The position numbers and the translations under genes were made by a program. 15,344 nt of DNA from an uncultured Clostridia bacterium (lineage in GTDB: Bacteria > Bacillota > Clostridia > Oscillospirales > Ruminococcaceae). The notes under the pieces were generated by a model. It searched no databases. It saw nothing but the letters and a program-made list of their open reading frames with translations, and was not told where the DNA came from. Positions 1 to 6,891 of this stretch are shown here, in pieces (position 1 is the first letter of the stretch; each line of letters opens with the position of its first letter). The DNA is taken from NCBI GenBank assembly GCA_946183095.1, contig CAMHBE010000013.1, forward strand, positions 1 to 15,344. The letters run 5' to 3'.

Positions 1-1
1 C

Positions 2-511
2 GAGACACGCCAGATAACCGACAAGCTCAAAGAGCTCGAACGCGAGGGCTTCCAGTTTGAAGCCGCCGAAGCCAGTTTCGAGCTTCTTGTCCGCAAAGAA
101 CTCGGCAAATTCACCCCGCATTTCGAGATAGATCATTACAGGATAATCTCGTCAATGGACAGCCTTGACGGCACCCCCTACACCGAGCTTGCAAACGCCA
201 TTGTCAAGGTCAGGGTAGGCGACAAGTACGAAATAACCGCCGATGAGGGCGAAGGTCCCGTGAATGCAATAGACAAGGCTCTCCGAAAAGCACTCGAAGT
301 ATTCTACCCCGAACTCCGCAAAATGCACCTCTCCGACTTCAAGGTGCGCGTCATCACGTCAAACGACAGTACAGCCGCCGTTACACGCGTTCTTATCGAA
401 AGTACCGACGGCGAAAACACATGGACTACTGTGGGCGCATCCCGCGATATCATCAACGCCAGTGTGCTGGCACTCAAAGACTCTATAGAGTTCATGCTCA
501 AAGACGTGTGA
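2..511 (+). CDS. cimA: Citramalate synthase / 2-isopropylmalate synthase family protein, C-terminal part (5' truncated by window edge)
   Basis: The frame is open from base 2 and encodes about 169 residues up to TGA at 509-511. The 5' end, with the catalytic TIM barrel, lies outside the window. The visible part matches the C-terminal regulatory/dimerisation domain of the LeuA/CimA family: a helical stretch (KELEREGFQFEAAEASFELL) followed by the allosteric fold with VKVRVGDKYEITADEGEGPVNA, the conserved 'GpGPVnAid.AlrkaL' segment, and a TRVLIES...TWTTVGAS strand-turn. In this family the domain binds the feedback inhibitor (isoleucine for CimA, leucine for LeuA). Citramalate synthase makes (R)-citramalate from pyruvate and acetyl-CoA for isoleucine synthesis. 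CimA is preferred over LeuA because of the 'EGFQFEAAEASFELL' linker, which I know from CimA-type proteins, but the substrate-specific barrel is not visible. The ATG at 155 is internal and is not the start. Confidence 0.82.
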   Translation, partial: ETRQITDKLKELEREGFQFEAAEASFELLVRKELGKFTPHFEIDHYRIISSMDSLDGTPYTELANAIVKVRVGDKYEITADEGEGPVNAIDKALRKALEVFYPELRKMHLSDFKVRVITSNDSTAAVTRVLIESTDGENTWTTVGASRDIINASVLALKDSIEFMLKDV

Positions 512-518
512 GAGACAG

Positions 519-586
519 TGCCTCGCCCCGGGGGCGGGCAACATGAGGGCAGGGCTTTGCCCGCGCTGCCGGACAATAACATCCGG
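519..586 (+). terminator. GC-rich hairpins after cimA; possible terminator without a U-tract
   Basis: Starting eight bases after the cimA stop, 519-540 folds as TGCC/GGCA plus CGCCC/GGGCG around a CGG loop with one bulged T. Bases 552-562 give a small GGGC-TTT-GCCC hairpin, and 569-586 gives CCGGA/TCCGG. None is followed by a T run, so this is not a classical intrinsic terminator. It may be an mRNA 3'-end stabiliser or an intergenic GC-rich repeat. The 512-608 gap holds nothing else I can support. Confidence 0.35.
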
Positions 587-608
587 ATCGGGACTTATGT
601 CAGGATGT

Positions 609-719
609 ATGAGAACAGACCTGATAATAGTCGAAGGGCTTCCGGGCAGCGGCAAGAGTGCTATAATGTCAAATATGAAATGTATATCTGAAAGCTCCAT
701 GTTAAGGAGGAACTGCTAA
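609..719 (+). pseudogene. Remnant of a P-loop kinase-like gene (36 codons, Walker A intact)
   Basis: ATG at 609 opens a 36-codon frame beginning MRTDLIIVEGLPGSGKS, followed by about 19 residues with no recognisable fold, and stops at TAA 717-719. The N-terminus is a first beta strand plus a perfect Walker A loop (GLPGSGKS), as found at the start of small P-loop nucleotide kinase-like proteins in Firmicutes. The rest of such a protein (150-300 residues) is missing, so I read this as a deletion remnant. A weak AGGA lies just upstream. The frame overlaps the moxR start as TAATG, contains the moxR Shine-Dalgarno and carries a TATAAT, so the sequence may survive as promoter and leader DNA. A real short leader peptide is the alternative. 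Confidence 0.5.
659..667 (+). promoter_or_regulatory. Candidate extended -10 promoter for the moxR operon
   Basis: TGC-TATAAT forms an extended -10 (TGn at 659-661, TATAAT at 662-667), about 50 bases before the moxR start. No good -35 lies 17 bases upstream (639-644 reads CTTCCG), which an extended -10 can tolerate. It lies inside the P-loop remnant, which fits that remnant no longer being a working gene. Confidence 0.4.
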
Positions 720-1636
720 TGATAAACAAGTTGAAACACCGCATCAGCGAATATTTCGTAGGTCAGGAGGAGACAACGGATAATCTGCTGATCTGCCTGT
801 TATCCGGCGGTCACTTATTGCTTGAGGGAGTTCCGGGCGTCGGTAAGACCACTCTTGCTTCCACGCTGGCGAAGTCTGTGGACTGCGATTTCGGCAGGAT
901 ACAGTTCACGCCCGATACTCTCCCCACCGATGTTATGGGTACAGAGATATTCAATATGAAGACCGGCGAGTTTGAGTACCGCGAGGGGGCGATAATGCAC
1001 CAGATAGTGCTTGCGGACGAGATAAACCGCACCTCTCCGAAAACGCAGGCGAGCCTTCTTGAAGCAATGGCAGAGGGACAGACGACCGTAGGCGGAGTAA
1101 AGCATAAGCTGCCCGAGCCGTTTATGGTGATCGCAACGCAGAATCCGGTCGGGTTCATGGGTACATATCCCCTGCCGGAAGCGCAGATAGACCGCTTTAT
1201 GATGAAGATAAACATAGACTATCCCGACGAAGCCGAAGAGCTGCGAATGACTAAGAATATGCTCGCCGGAAAGACCGTTGATACCGCTGAAAGCGTCATA
1301 ACCGCTGCCGATGTGATAAAGCTCCGGGAGCAGACGGCAGCGGTTGCCATAAAGGATAATGTGATACTCTACGCGAGAAGCATAGCGGAAATGACAAGAA
1401 ATGAAAAGCGTTTCGTCCTCGGTGTAAGTCCGAGAGCCGTTCTCGCTCTCGTGAAAGCGTCGCAGGCGAAGGCTTTGCTCGAAGGGCGGGATTTCGTAAA
1501 GCCCGACGACATAAAGGCGGTGGCGCCGTTCGTGCTCGGGCATCGCCTTACTCTCACTTCGGAAGCGAGGATAGCGAAAGAAGACAAGAACGATATACTT
1601 CAAAAGCTTATCTATAAAACCAAGCTGCCGCTGTAA
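719..1636 (+). CDS. moxR: MoxR family AAA+ ATPase
   Basis: This 305-residue protein is a complete MoxR-type AAA+ ATPase. Visible motifs are Walker A GVPGVGKTT (37-45), Walker B VLADEINRT (97-105), the MoxR signature LLEAMAEGQ (113-121), sensor 1 ATQNP (139-143), the arginine-finger region DRF (158-160), and a C-terminal lid with sensor 2 (VSPRAVLAL). MoxR proteins are chaperone-like ATPases thought to help assemble or activate partner envelope or metal-binding proteins; the client here is unknown. The start is set by AAGGAGG at 704-710, eight bases before ATG. It is the first gene of an operon with a DUF58 protein 26 bases downstream and a transglutaminase-like membrane protein, a common combination. 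Confidence 0.95.
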   Translation: MINKLKHRISEYFVGQEETTDNLLICLLSGGHLLLEGVPGVGKTTLASTLAKSVDCDFGRIQFTPDTLPTDVMGTEIFNMKTGEFEYREGAIMHQIVLADEINRTSPKTQASLLEAMAEGQTTVGGVKHKLPEPFMVIATQNPVGFMGTYPLPEAQIDRFMMKINIDYPDEAEELRMTKNMLAGKTVDTAESVITAADVIKLREQTAAVAIKDNVILYARSIAEMTRNEKRFVLGVSPRAVLALVKASQAKALLEGRDFVKPDDIKAVAPFVLGHRLTLTSEARIAKEDKNDILQKLIYKTKLPL

Positions 1637-1662
1637 ATTAAAAATTTACCAAAAGGATCTTT

Positions 1663-2829
1663 ATGAGAAGAAACAGAATTATCTGGCTTTGCCTGTGGGT
1701 GCTGTCCCTTGTCGGGATAAGCCTGAAGGGCGGGGCGGTGACATACGGGCTTTTCGCGCTGCTGACGCTCGTACCTGCCGTCTCCGCGCTGTACCTGCTG
1801 GCAGTCTATATGCTTTTTCATATATATCAGGATCTCGGGCAGAGATTTGTTTCCGTGAACGAGCCTGCCGATTACCGCTTCGCACTTGTGAACGAATACC
1901 CGCTGCGGTTCGTGGGGATAAAGGTCCGTTTTTTCACGGATTTTTCGACGATCACCGACCTTGACGGCGAAACCGAGTACGAACTTGCACCTCATACAAG
2001 GACGGAAAAGGAAACAAAGCTGATATGCAGATATCGCGGCGAATACACTATCGGCATAAAAGAGATCGAGATACAGGATCATTTTCGCCTGTTCAGGCTA
2101 CGGTACAAGAACAAGGAGTGCATACACGCGTTCGTTAAACCGCAGCTTGTAAAAACGGACAGGATAGGCAGCATAGAGCTTTCAGATGCGGTGAAGGAGT
2201 CGGAATACGGCAGGTCGGAGCTTGATATCGTGAGCCGTGAATATGTTCCCGGCGACGACCGCCGCTTCATAAACTGGAGCCAGTCCGTGAGAACGGGGAA
2301 CCTTATGACAAGGATGCTGACCGGCTCGGCTCATCAGGAAGCTGCCTTTATCATCGACACTTTCAGATACAGCGAAGATCAGGCGGTTTTTCTCCCCTCT
2401 GAAAACAAGATACTTGAGACCGCGCTTGCTGCAGCATATTATTTTTGCCGAAACAATATCCCGGTGGCGGAATATCATATCGCAGGGGAGCTTGTGCGGC
2501 TCACCGCCGACAGTTCGCTGAGATTTGAGGAGTTTTATGAGAGCGTCTCGGAAATAATGTTCACAGGTCGGAATGACCACAGGCATCTGTACGACGCAGT
2601 CACACGCTGTCCGGATTTATTTGAAAGCTCAGTGGTGTTCATGATCCTGTCGGTATGGGACGCGGTCACAGACGCACTGCTGAGACAGCTCGAAGCAGGC
2701 GGGCTTTACACTGTGATATGCTTTATCGGTGACAACGAAAATGACCGTCCCGACCTGTCCGAACACACGAACTGCGGGCTTGTCATGCTCTCGCCTTATG
2801 AGGAACTTGCTAAGGAGGCGGGAGAATGA
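1663..2829 (+). CDS. DUF58 domain membrane protein
   Basis: 388 residues. Two hydrophobic segments near the N-terminus (about 5-20 and 25-53) anchor it in the membrane. The middle carries the DUF58 signature around REYVPGDDRRFINW (192-205), continuing to TGNLMTRMLTG (211-221); this motif opens the vWA-like fold typical of MoxR partners. The protein is usually described as DUF58/vWA-like with no assigned reaction; the idea that MoxR acts on it is known association, not demonstrated here. AAAGGAT precedes ATG by a few bases. Its last bases overlap the next gene as ATGA (2826-2829), which suggests translational coupling. Confidence 0.9.
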   Translation: MRRNRIIWLCLWVLSLVGISLKGGAVTYGLFALLTLVPAVSALYLLAVYMLFHIYQDLGQRFVSVNEPADYRFALVNEYPLRFVGIKVRFFTDFSTITDLDGETEYELAPHTRTEKETKLICRYRGEYTIGIKEIEIQDHFRLFRLRYKNKECIHAFVKPQLVKTDRIGSIELSDAVKESEYGRSELDIVSREYVPGDDRRFINWSQSVRTGNLMTRMLTGSAHQEAAFIIDTFRYSEDQAVFLPSENKILETALAAAYYFCRNNIPVAEYHIAGELVRLTADSSLRFEEFYESVSEIMFTGRNDHRHLYDAVTRCPDLFESSVVFMILSVWDAVTDALLRQLEAGGLYTVICFIGDNENDRPDLSEHTNCGLVMLSPYEELAKEAGE

Positions 2830-5024
2830 AGATACTGTATGATATATTGATCATCCTGCCGTTTTCATTGCTAGCGACCGTGCTTTTCGGCTCTTATGCC
2901 GGTATGCCCGAAGACAGTGCCGCAGGCTTTGTTATCTGTCTTGCACTTTCTCTGCCGGTAATATCCCTGCGCGGTATGAAGCGGAAAAACAGGTTCCGCG
3001 GTATCTGCGCCGCCGCAGTATTCATCATCGTGCTGATGATAGCCGCAGGAGAAAAGAACCGGCTGCTTTTCCTAAAGGAATACCCATGGGTGCCGCACAT
3101 CATCTTCCTCTCTGCGGCAGCGCTTATCGTCGGTATCGCGGCGTCGCGGAATATATGGATAAGGCGGGCGGCAGCAGCAGCCCTTCTGATATATGCCGCC
3201 GCGGGAACAGTGCTCTCGTGGGAGATAAGCAAGGAAGCATTTGCTCTGATATGCTTCATCGTTCTCGTCCGTATCGCAGAGGAGATACAGCGCGGCTGGG
3301 TGAAATCCGGAAGTCCCGACATAAAAGCACACATAACGGGCATATCACCGATGCTGATCGCTGTATGCCTTATCGTGTATCTTGTACCTGCCCCCGCCGA
3401 GCCTTACGACTGGCAGTTCGCCAAGGACATATACAGCAGTGTTTCCTCCGTTTTCGGCAGGATATACGGGCTTCTCACCCACCTGTCCGACGATTACGGA
3501 AGCATCGGATTTTCAGACAGCGGCACGTTTCTCGCGGGACTGCAAGGAAATGACGAGGAAGTATTGGTCATCGAGGTCGGAAATACGGCAGTAAAAGAAG
3601 TCCGGCTCGTCGGCTGCATCAGCGGTGATTTCACAGGGCGGGAGTGGGTATTCGACACCGATACGGAAAGCAATTACAGAATGACGGACACTGCGGAGAC
3701 TGCCTGCGCTGTAAGAAAGTATGCGGGAGCCGGACAATCCGATCTGCTCCAGAATACCAATATGTACTTTGAGTCATTTATGTACAATACAAAGTACATC
3801 TTCTCTCCCGGTAAGATACGGCTTGAGAAAACGAAAGAGAAGTTTCCGGGGATAAGCGAAAGGAACGGCAGCATCGTCTCGGAGCAGAGACTCGGCTATA
3901 ACGACAGCTATCTGATCTCCTGCTATGTGCTTAATTACGGCTCTCCCGAACTGCCGGAACTGCTGAAAAAAGCGGAGCCCATCACCGAAGCCGAGTGGGA
4001 GCAGACAGCGAGGGCGGAGAACATTTCCGGCAACGATGATTATTCTTTCGGGGATTATCGGGACCACATCTCCGACATATACGATAAATACTGCATCCCG
4101 CACGGCTTGTCTGAGCGTGCGAAAGCAGTCATCGACGAGATAAAGAACGGCGCTGACAGTAGATACGGGAGAGCGAAAAAGCTCGAAGCTTATCTGAAAA
4201 AGCTGGAGTATTCCACGGACACCGGAGCACTGCCCGATACTGTCACTGACGCGAGGAGCTTCCTCGATCATTTCCTGTTTAAGTCAAAAAAAGGCTGGTG
4301 TATGCACTTTGCCACCGCATTCGTGCTCATGGCTAATGAAATGGGCATACCCTGCCGGTATGTGCAGGGATATACCGCTAAGCGCGATATCAGCGGAGAT
4401 ATGATTGTAAAGCAGAGCAATGCACACGCATGGCCTGAGGTATATTTCGACAATGTGGGCTGGGTGGCGTTCGAGCCCACTCCGGGCTTCGCTGTTCCCA
4501 CCGGCTGGGGCAGCTACGAAAGAACAGAGGATACCGGGGATGACATAATCGAAACGGATATCGGTGACGATACCGACGAAGAGAGTCAGATCTCCGAGGA
4601 AACAACGCAGACAGGCATCGACCCGGTGATCTTCATTATGCCTGCCGCGGCGGTGATCGGAGCTTTGCTGATAATCTATATCGTCAGCCGTTTCGGCTCC
4701 CGCAGAAGGTACGAACGAATGACCCCGCAGGATAAATTCGCATATCTTATTCAGCAGGATCTCCGTCTGCTCGGACTTCTCGGCTTTTCGCCCGAAAACG
4801 GCGAGACGCTGTCGGAATATCATGACAGAATAATGCGCTCCGAAAATCAGGATATAAAGGAGCATATCGGATTTATCCCGCTTTACGAAACGGTACTGTA
4901 CTCCGACAGAGAGATCTCCGCAGATGACATTCCGCCGTCTGAAGCCGCACACACTGCTCTGCGCGAACTCGTTAAAAAAAGCAGCCTGAGATCCAGACTG
5001 CTGCTGATGATAAAGGAAAGGTGA
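2826..5024 (+). CDS. Transglutaminase-like membrane protein (TgpA-type, with C-terminal DUF4129-like region)
   Basis: 732 residues. About seven hydrophobic helices fill residues 1-190. An extracytoplasmic region follows, then a transglutaminase core: catalytic Cys492 in KKGWCMHFATAF, His534 in NAHAWPEVYF, and Glu550 in AFEPTPG at the place of the third catalytic residue (Asp in many relatives, Glu frequent in this bacterial group). One more membrane helix lies at about 599-622, and the cytoplasmic tail resembles DUF4129 (LRLLGLLGFSPENGETLSEYHDRI). Such proteins form a triad with MoxR and DUF58 proteins and are assumed to process or cross-link envelope proteins; the substrate is unknown. A strong AAGGAGG lies seven bases before ATG, inside the DUF58 gene's end. 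The last codons form one arm of the downstream hairpin. Confidence 0.92.
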   Translation: MKILYDILIILPFSLLATVLFGSYAGMPEDSAAGFVICLALSLPVISLRGMKRKNRFRGICAAAVFIIVLMIAAGEKNRLLFLKEYPWVPHIIFLSAAALIVGIAASRNIWIRRAAAAALLIYAAAGTVLSWEISKEAFALICFIVLVRIAEEIQRGWVKSGSPDIKAHITGISPMLIAVCLIVYLVPAPAEPYDWQFAKDIYSSVSSVFGRIYGLLTHLSDDYGSIGFSDSGTFLAGLQGNDEEVLVIEVGNTAVKEVRLVGCISGDFTGREWVFDTDTESNYRMTDTAETACAVRKYAGAGQSDLLQNTNMYFESFMYNTKYIFSPGKIRLEKTKEKFPGISERNGSIVSEQRLGYNDSYLISCYVLNYGSPELPELLKKAEPITEAEWEQTARAENISGNDDYSFGDYRDHISDIYDKYCIPHGLSERAKAVIDEIKNGADSRYGRAKKLEAYLKKLEYSTDTGALPDTVTDARSFLDHFLFKSKKGWCMHFATAFVLMANEMGIPCRYVQGYTAKRDISGDMIVKQSNAHAWPEVYFDNVGWVAFEPTPGFAVPTGWGSYERTEDTGDDIIETDIGDDTDEESQISEETTQTGIDPVIFIMPAAAVIGALLIIYIVSRFGSRRRYERMTPQDKFAYLIQQDLRLLGLLGFSPENGETLSEYHDRIMRSENQDIKEHIGFIPLYETVLYSDREISADDIPPSEAAHTALRELVKKSSLRSRLLLMIKER

Positions 5025-5047
5025 GAGAACACTTTCCTCACCTTTCC
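5015..5047. terminator. Hairpin between convergent operons, probable bidirectional terminator
   Basis: GGAAAGGTGAG (5015-5025) pairs perfectly with CTCACCTTTCC (5037-5047) around an 11-base loop. The stop codon of the transglutaminase gene is inside the left arm. There is no T-run on the plus side. Read on the minus strand the stem is followed by TTTATC, a weak U-tract, so it may end the phosphatase transcript as well. Confidence 0.55.
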
Positions 5048-5090
5048 GACAGAAATATATTGAGCACCTCTAAAAACCTCCTGCCGCCCA

Positions 5091-6239
5091 TCATACACTC
5101 AGGTTGTCCCGGAGTGTCCTGATCTGCTTTGCGGTCATTCCCGCGTCGGTGAGGAGCTTCTCCGCGGCTGCGGCAAGATCGGCGGAGGACAGATCGGCAT
5201 CGTCACCGGCAATGCTGTATATCATAGGCTCCAGCACCTGACTTACTATGATATCGTACCGCTCGGGGTCGCTCTCTTTCGTGATGCCGTAATAGTTCCG
5301 GTATGTCACCATGTAGTCGTCCGCTATTTCGCCGTATGACGCACCGCACAAGGCTTCGATCAGCATACACACATATCCGGTCCTGTCCTTTCCCTCGGTA
5401 CAGTGAACGAGATAAGGTCCGGGCATCTCCGACATTGCGGAAAATGCACCGACTATCTTTTTTCTGAACCCGTCAGACTTGTACATCATATTCAGTGCAA
5501 CAGGCACCACGCTTCCCTGCTCATATAATGCAAGAAACGCCGGAGAATCAAAGTCGCTGCCCTCAATATACCCTTCTATCAGCTCTTCGGTGTCGGCAAG
5601 GTCGATAACCGTCTTTACCCCCGCTTCCCCCATGAGCGCATCGACATACGGCGCACGCAGGTGCATATTGCAGCACGGTGACGCAGAACGGTAAAGCCTG
5701 CCTTCGGATATATAGCCTGCCGTTACCTCGCGGAAATTCGCGAATACCACATCGCTCTCATACTGTGAGCGCTCGTCGGTATAGCTTATGCTGCGCGCTT
5801 CCTGCGTTTTCAGATACCTGCCCTTTTCGGCAAGCGTTATTGTTGCAAGGTCGTTCTCCCCTACCCCGGATGTTACATACAGGTCGTAACCGGATGACGC
5901 GCTCACTTCGATGTACGGATAACCCGCATATCCCACGAGCAGCGGTTCTCCGATCTGCGTATAGTACCCGTTGTAGTACGGTACCCCCTCAAGCGTGAAG
6001 CCGTTGGTGAACGAGATATCCACACTGTCGCCGTACTCAAAACCCAGTGCCATGAAATCTTCTATGGTCATCTTTATGTAAATGCCGCCGAACTCTTCCT
6101 CGTGTACGATACCGATATTCTCAGCGGACAGCCTGCCGCTCTGCACCGTGTCCGGGCTTCCGGCGCAGGCACTCAATGTACATACGATCATCATAATACA
6201 TCCGATTATTTCAATTATTTGTTTTGTAACTTTCTTCAT
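5091..6239 (-). CDS. Tyrosine/dual-specificity phosphatase lipoprotein with N-terminal beta domain
   Basis: 382 residues from ATG at 6239. The N-terminus is a lipoprotein signal (MKKVTKQIIEIIG...CTLSAC) with the lipobox Cys at residue 25, so the mature protein should sit outside the membrane. Residues about 42-145 form a beta-rich domain (GIVHEEEFGGIYIK, GDSVDISF, IGEPLLVGYAGYPYIEV). The second half has the phosphatase features YRSASP, GVKTVIDLAD and the active-site loop HCTEGKDRTG with nucleophile Cys280. This P-loop is typical of the Y_phosphatase3 group (Listeria LipA, mycobacterial PtpB), which act on phosphotyrosine, phosphoserine or phosphoinositides. A TTG at 6251 is in frame but lacks a ribosome binding site; ATG 6239 has GGCGGA five bases upstream. 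The gene overlaps aat by 29 bases, so translation is likely coupled. The natural substrate is unknown. Confidence 0.88.
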   Translation of the reverse strand: MKKVTKQIIEIIGCIMMIVCTLSACAGSPDTVQSGRLSAENIGIVHEEEFGGIYIKMTIEDFMALGFEYGDSVDISFTNGFTLEGVPYYNGYYTQIGEPLLVGYAGYPYIEVSASSGYDLYVTSGVGENDLATITLAEKGRYLKTQEARSISYTDERSQYESDVVFANFREVTAGYISEGRLYRSASPCCNMHLRAPYVDALMGEAGVKTVIDLADTEELIEGYIEGSDFDSPAFLALYEQGSVVPVALNMMYKSDGFRKKIVGAFSAMSEMPGPYLVHCTEGKDRTGYVCMLIEALCGASYGEIADDYMVTYRNYYGITKESDPERYDIIVSQVLEPMIYSIAGDDADLSSADLAAAAEKLLTDAGMTAKQIRTLRDNLSV

Positions 6240-6891
6240 TTTTTCCGCCAAGCATATCCATGTATTCGTTATAGCTTATCATCTCGCCGCCCATGCTCGC
6301 AAGGTGGTCGGTGCGGAACTGGCAGTCTATCATCACCGCTCCCCGCTCCTCCAGAAACTTTGCAAACAGTATCAGTGCGATCTTTGAGCCGTTTTCTTTG
6401 TCAGAGAACATACTCTCGCCGAAAAATCCGCGCCCGAGACATACCCCGTACAGCCCGCCCGCAAGCTCGCCGTCAGAGTAGGCTTCCACGCTCGCGGCAA
6501 ATCCCGCCTTGTGCAGTTCGCGGTATGCGCGTTCCATGTCGTCGGATATCCATGTTCCCTCTTTGAATTCGCGTTTCAGGCGGCAGCGGTGCATCGTGTC
6601 GGCAAAGTCGCGGTTTATCATGATGTATGTGTCGTGCTGCCGGAAGAATTTGTGCATCGACTTCGAGATGTGGATATTCGCGGGACGGATGATGAACCGC
6701 TCGTGCGGGCACCACCACAGTACGGGGTCGTCGGCGTTGTACCACGGGAATATGCCCTGACTGTAGGCGAGGATGAGCATATCAACAGACAGGTCGCCGC
6801 CTACCGCGAGCAGTCCGTCCTCCTCGGCGAGCGTCGGGTCGGGAAATCCCAGCATACCGTTTTGCAGCCGGAATACAGGCATATATCTCAC
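6211..6891 (-). CDS. aat: Leucyl/phenylalanyl-tRNA-protein transferase
   Basis: 226 residues, close to the usual length. It transfers Leu or Phe from charged tRNA to proteins with an N-terminal Lys or Arg, creating a primary N-degron in the cytoplasm. Hallmark segments are FPDP (16-19), DGLLAVGGDLS (25-35), LAYSQGIFPWY (41-51), VLWWCPHER (57-65), GTWISDDMERAYRELHKAG (112-130), GGLYGVCLGRGFFGESMFS (145-163), and IDCQ...DH (188-196); the last two contain residues that in E. coli Aat line the active site. It overlaps the end of clpA by four bases (ATGA) and is followed by the phosphatase gene. Its position directly behind clpS-clpA makes the pathway assignment strong. Confidence 0.96.
   Translation of the reverse strand: MRYMPVFRLQNGMLGFPDPTLAEEDGLLAVGGDLSVDMLILAYSQGIFPWYNADDPVLWWCPHERFIIRPANIHISKSMHKFFRQHDTYIMINRDFADTMHRCRLKREFKEGTWISDDMERAYRELHKAGFAASVEAYSDGELAGGLYGVCLGRGFFGESMFSDKENGSKIALILFAKFLEERGAVMIDCQFRTDHLASMGGEMISYNEYMDMLGGKNEESYKTNN

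Noticed and set aside
2813..2829. ATGA overlap and other short gene overlaps as possible programmed frameshift sites
   Set aside because: Both flanking proteins are complete with proper starts and ribosome binding sites. The overlaps are ordinary translational coupling.
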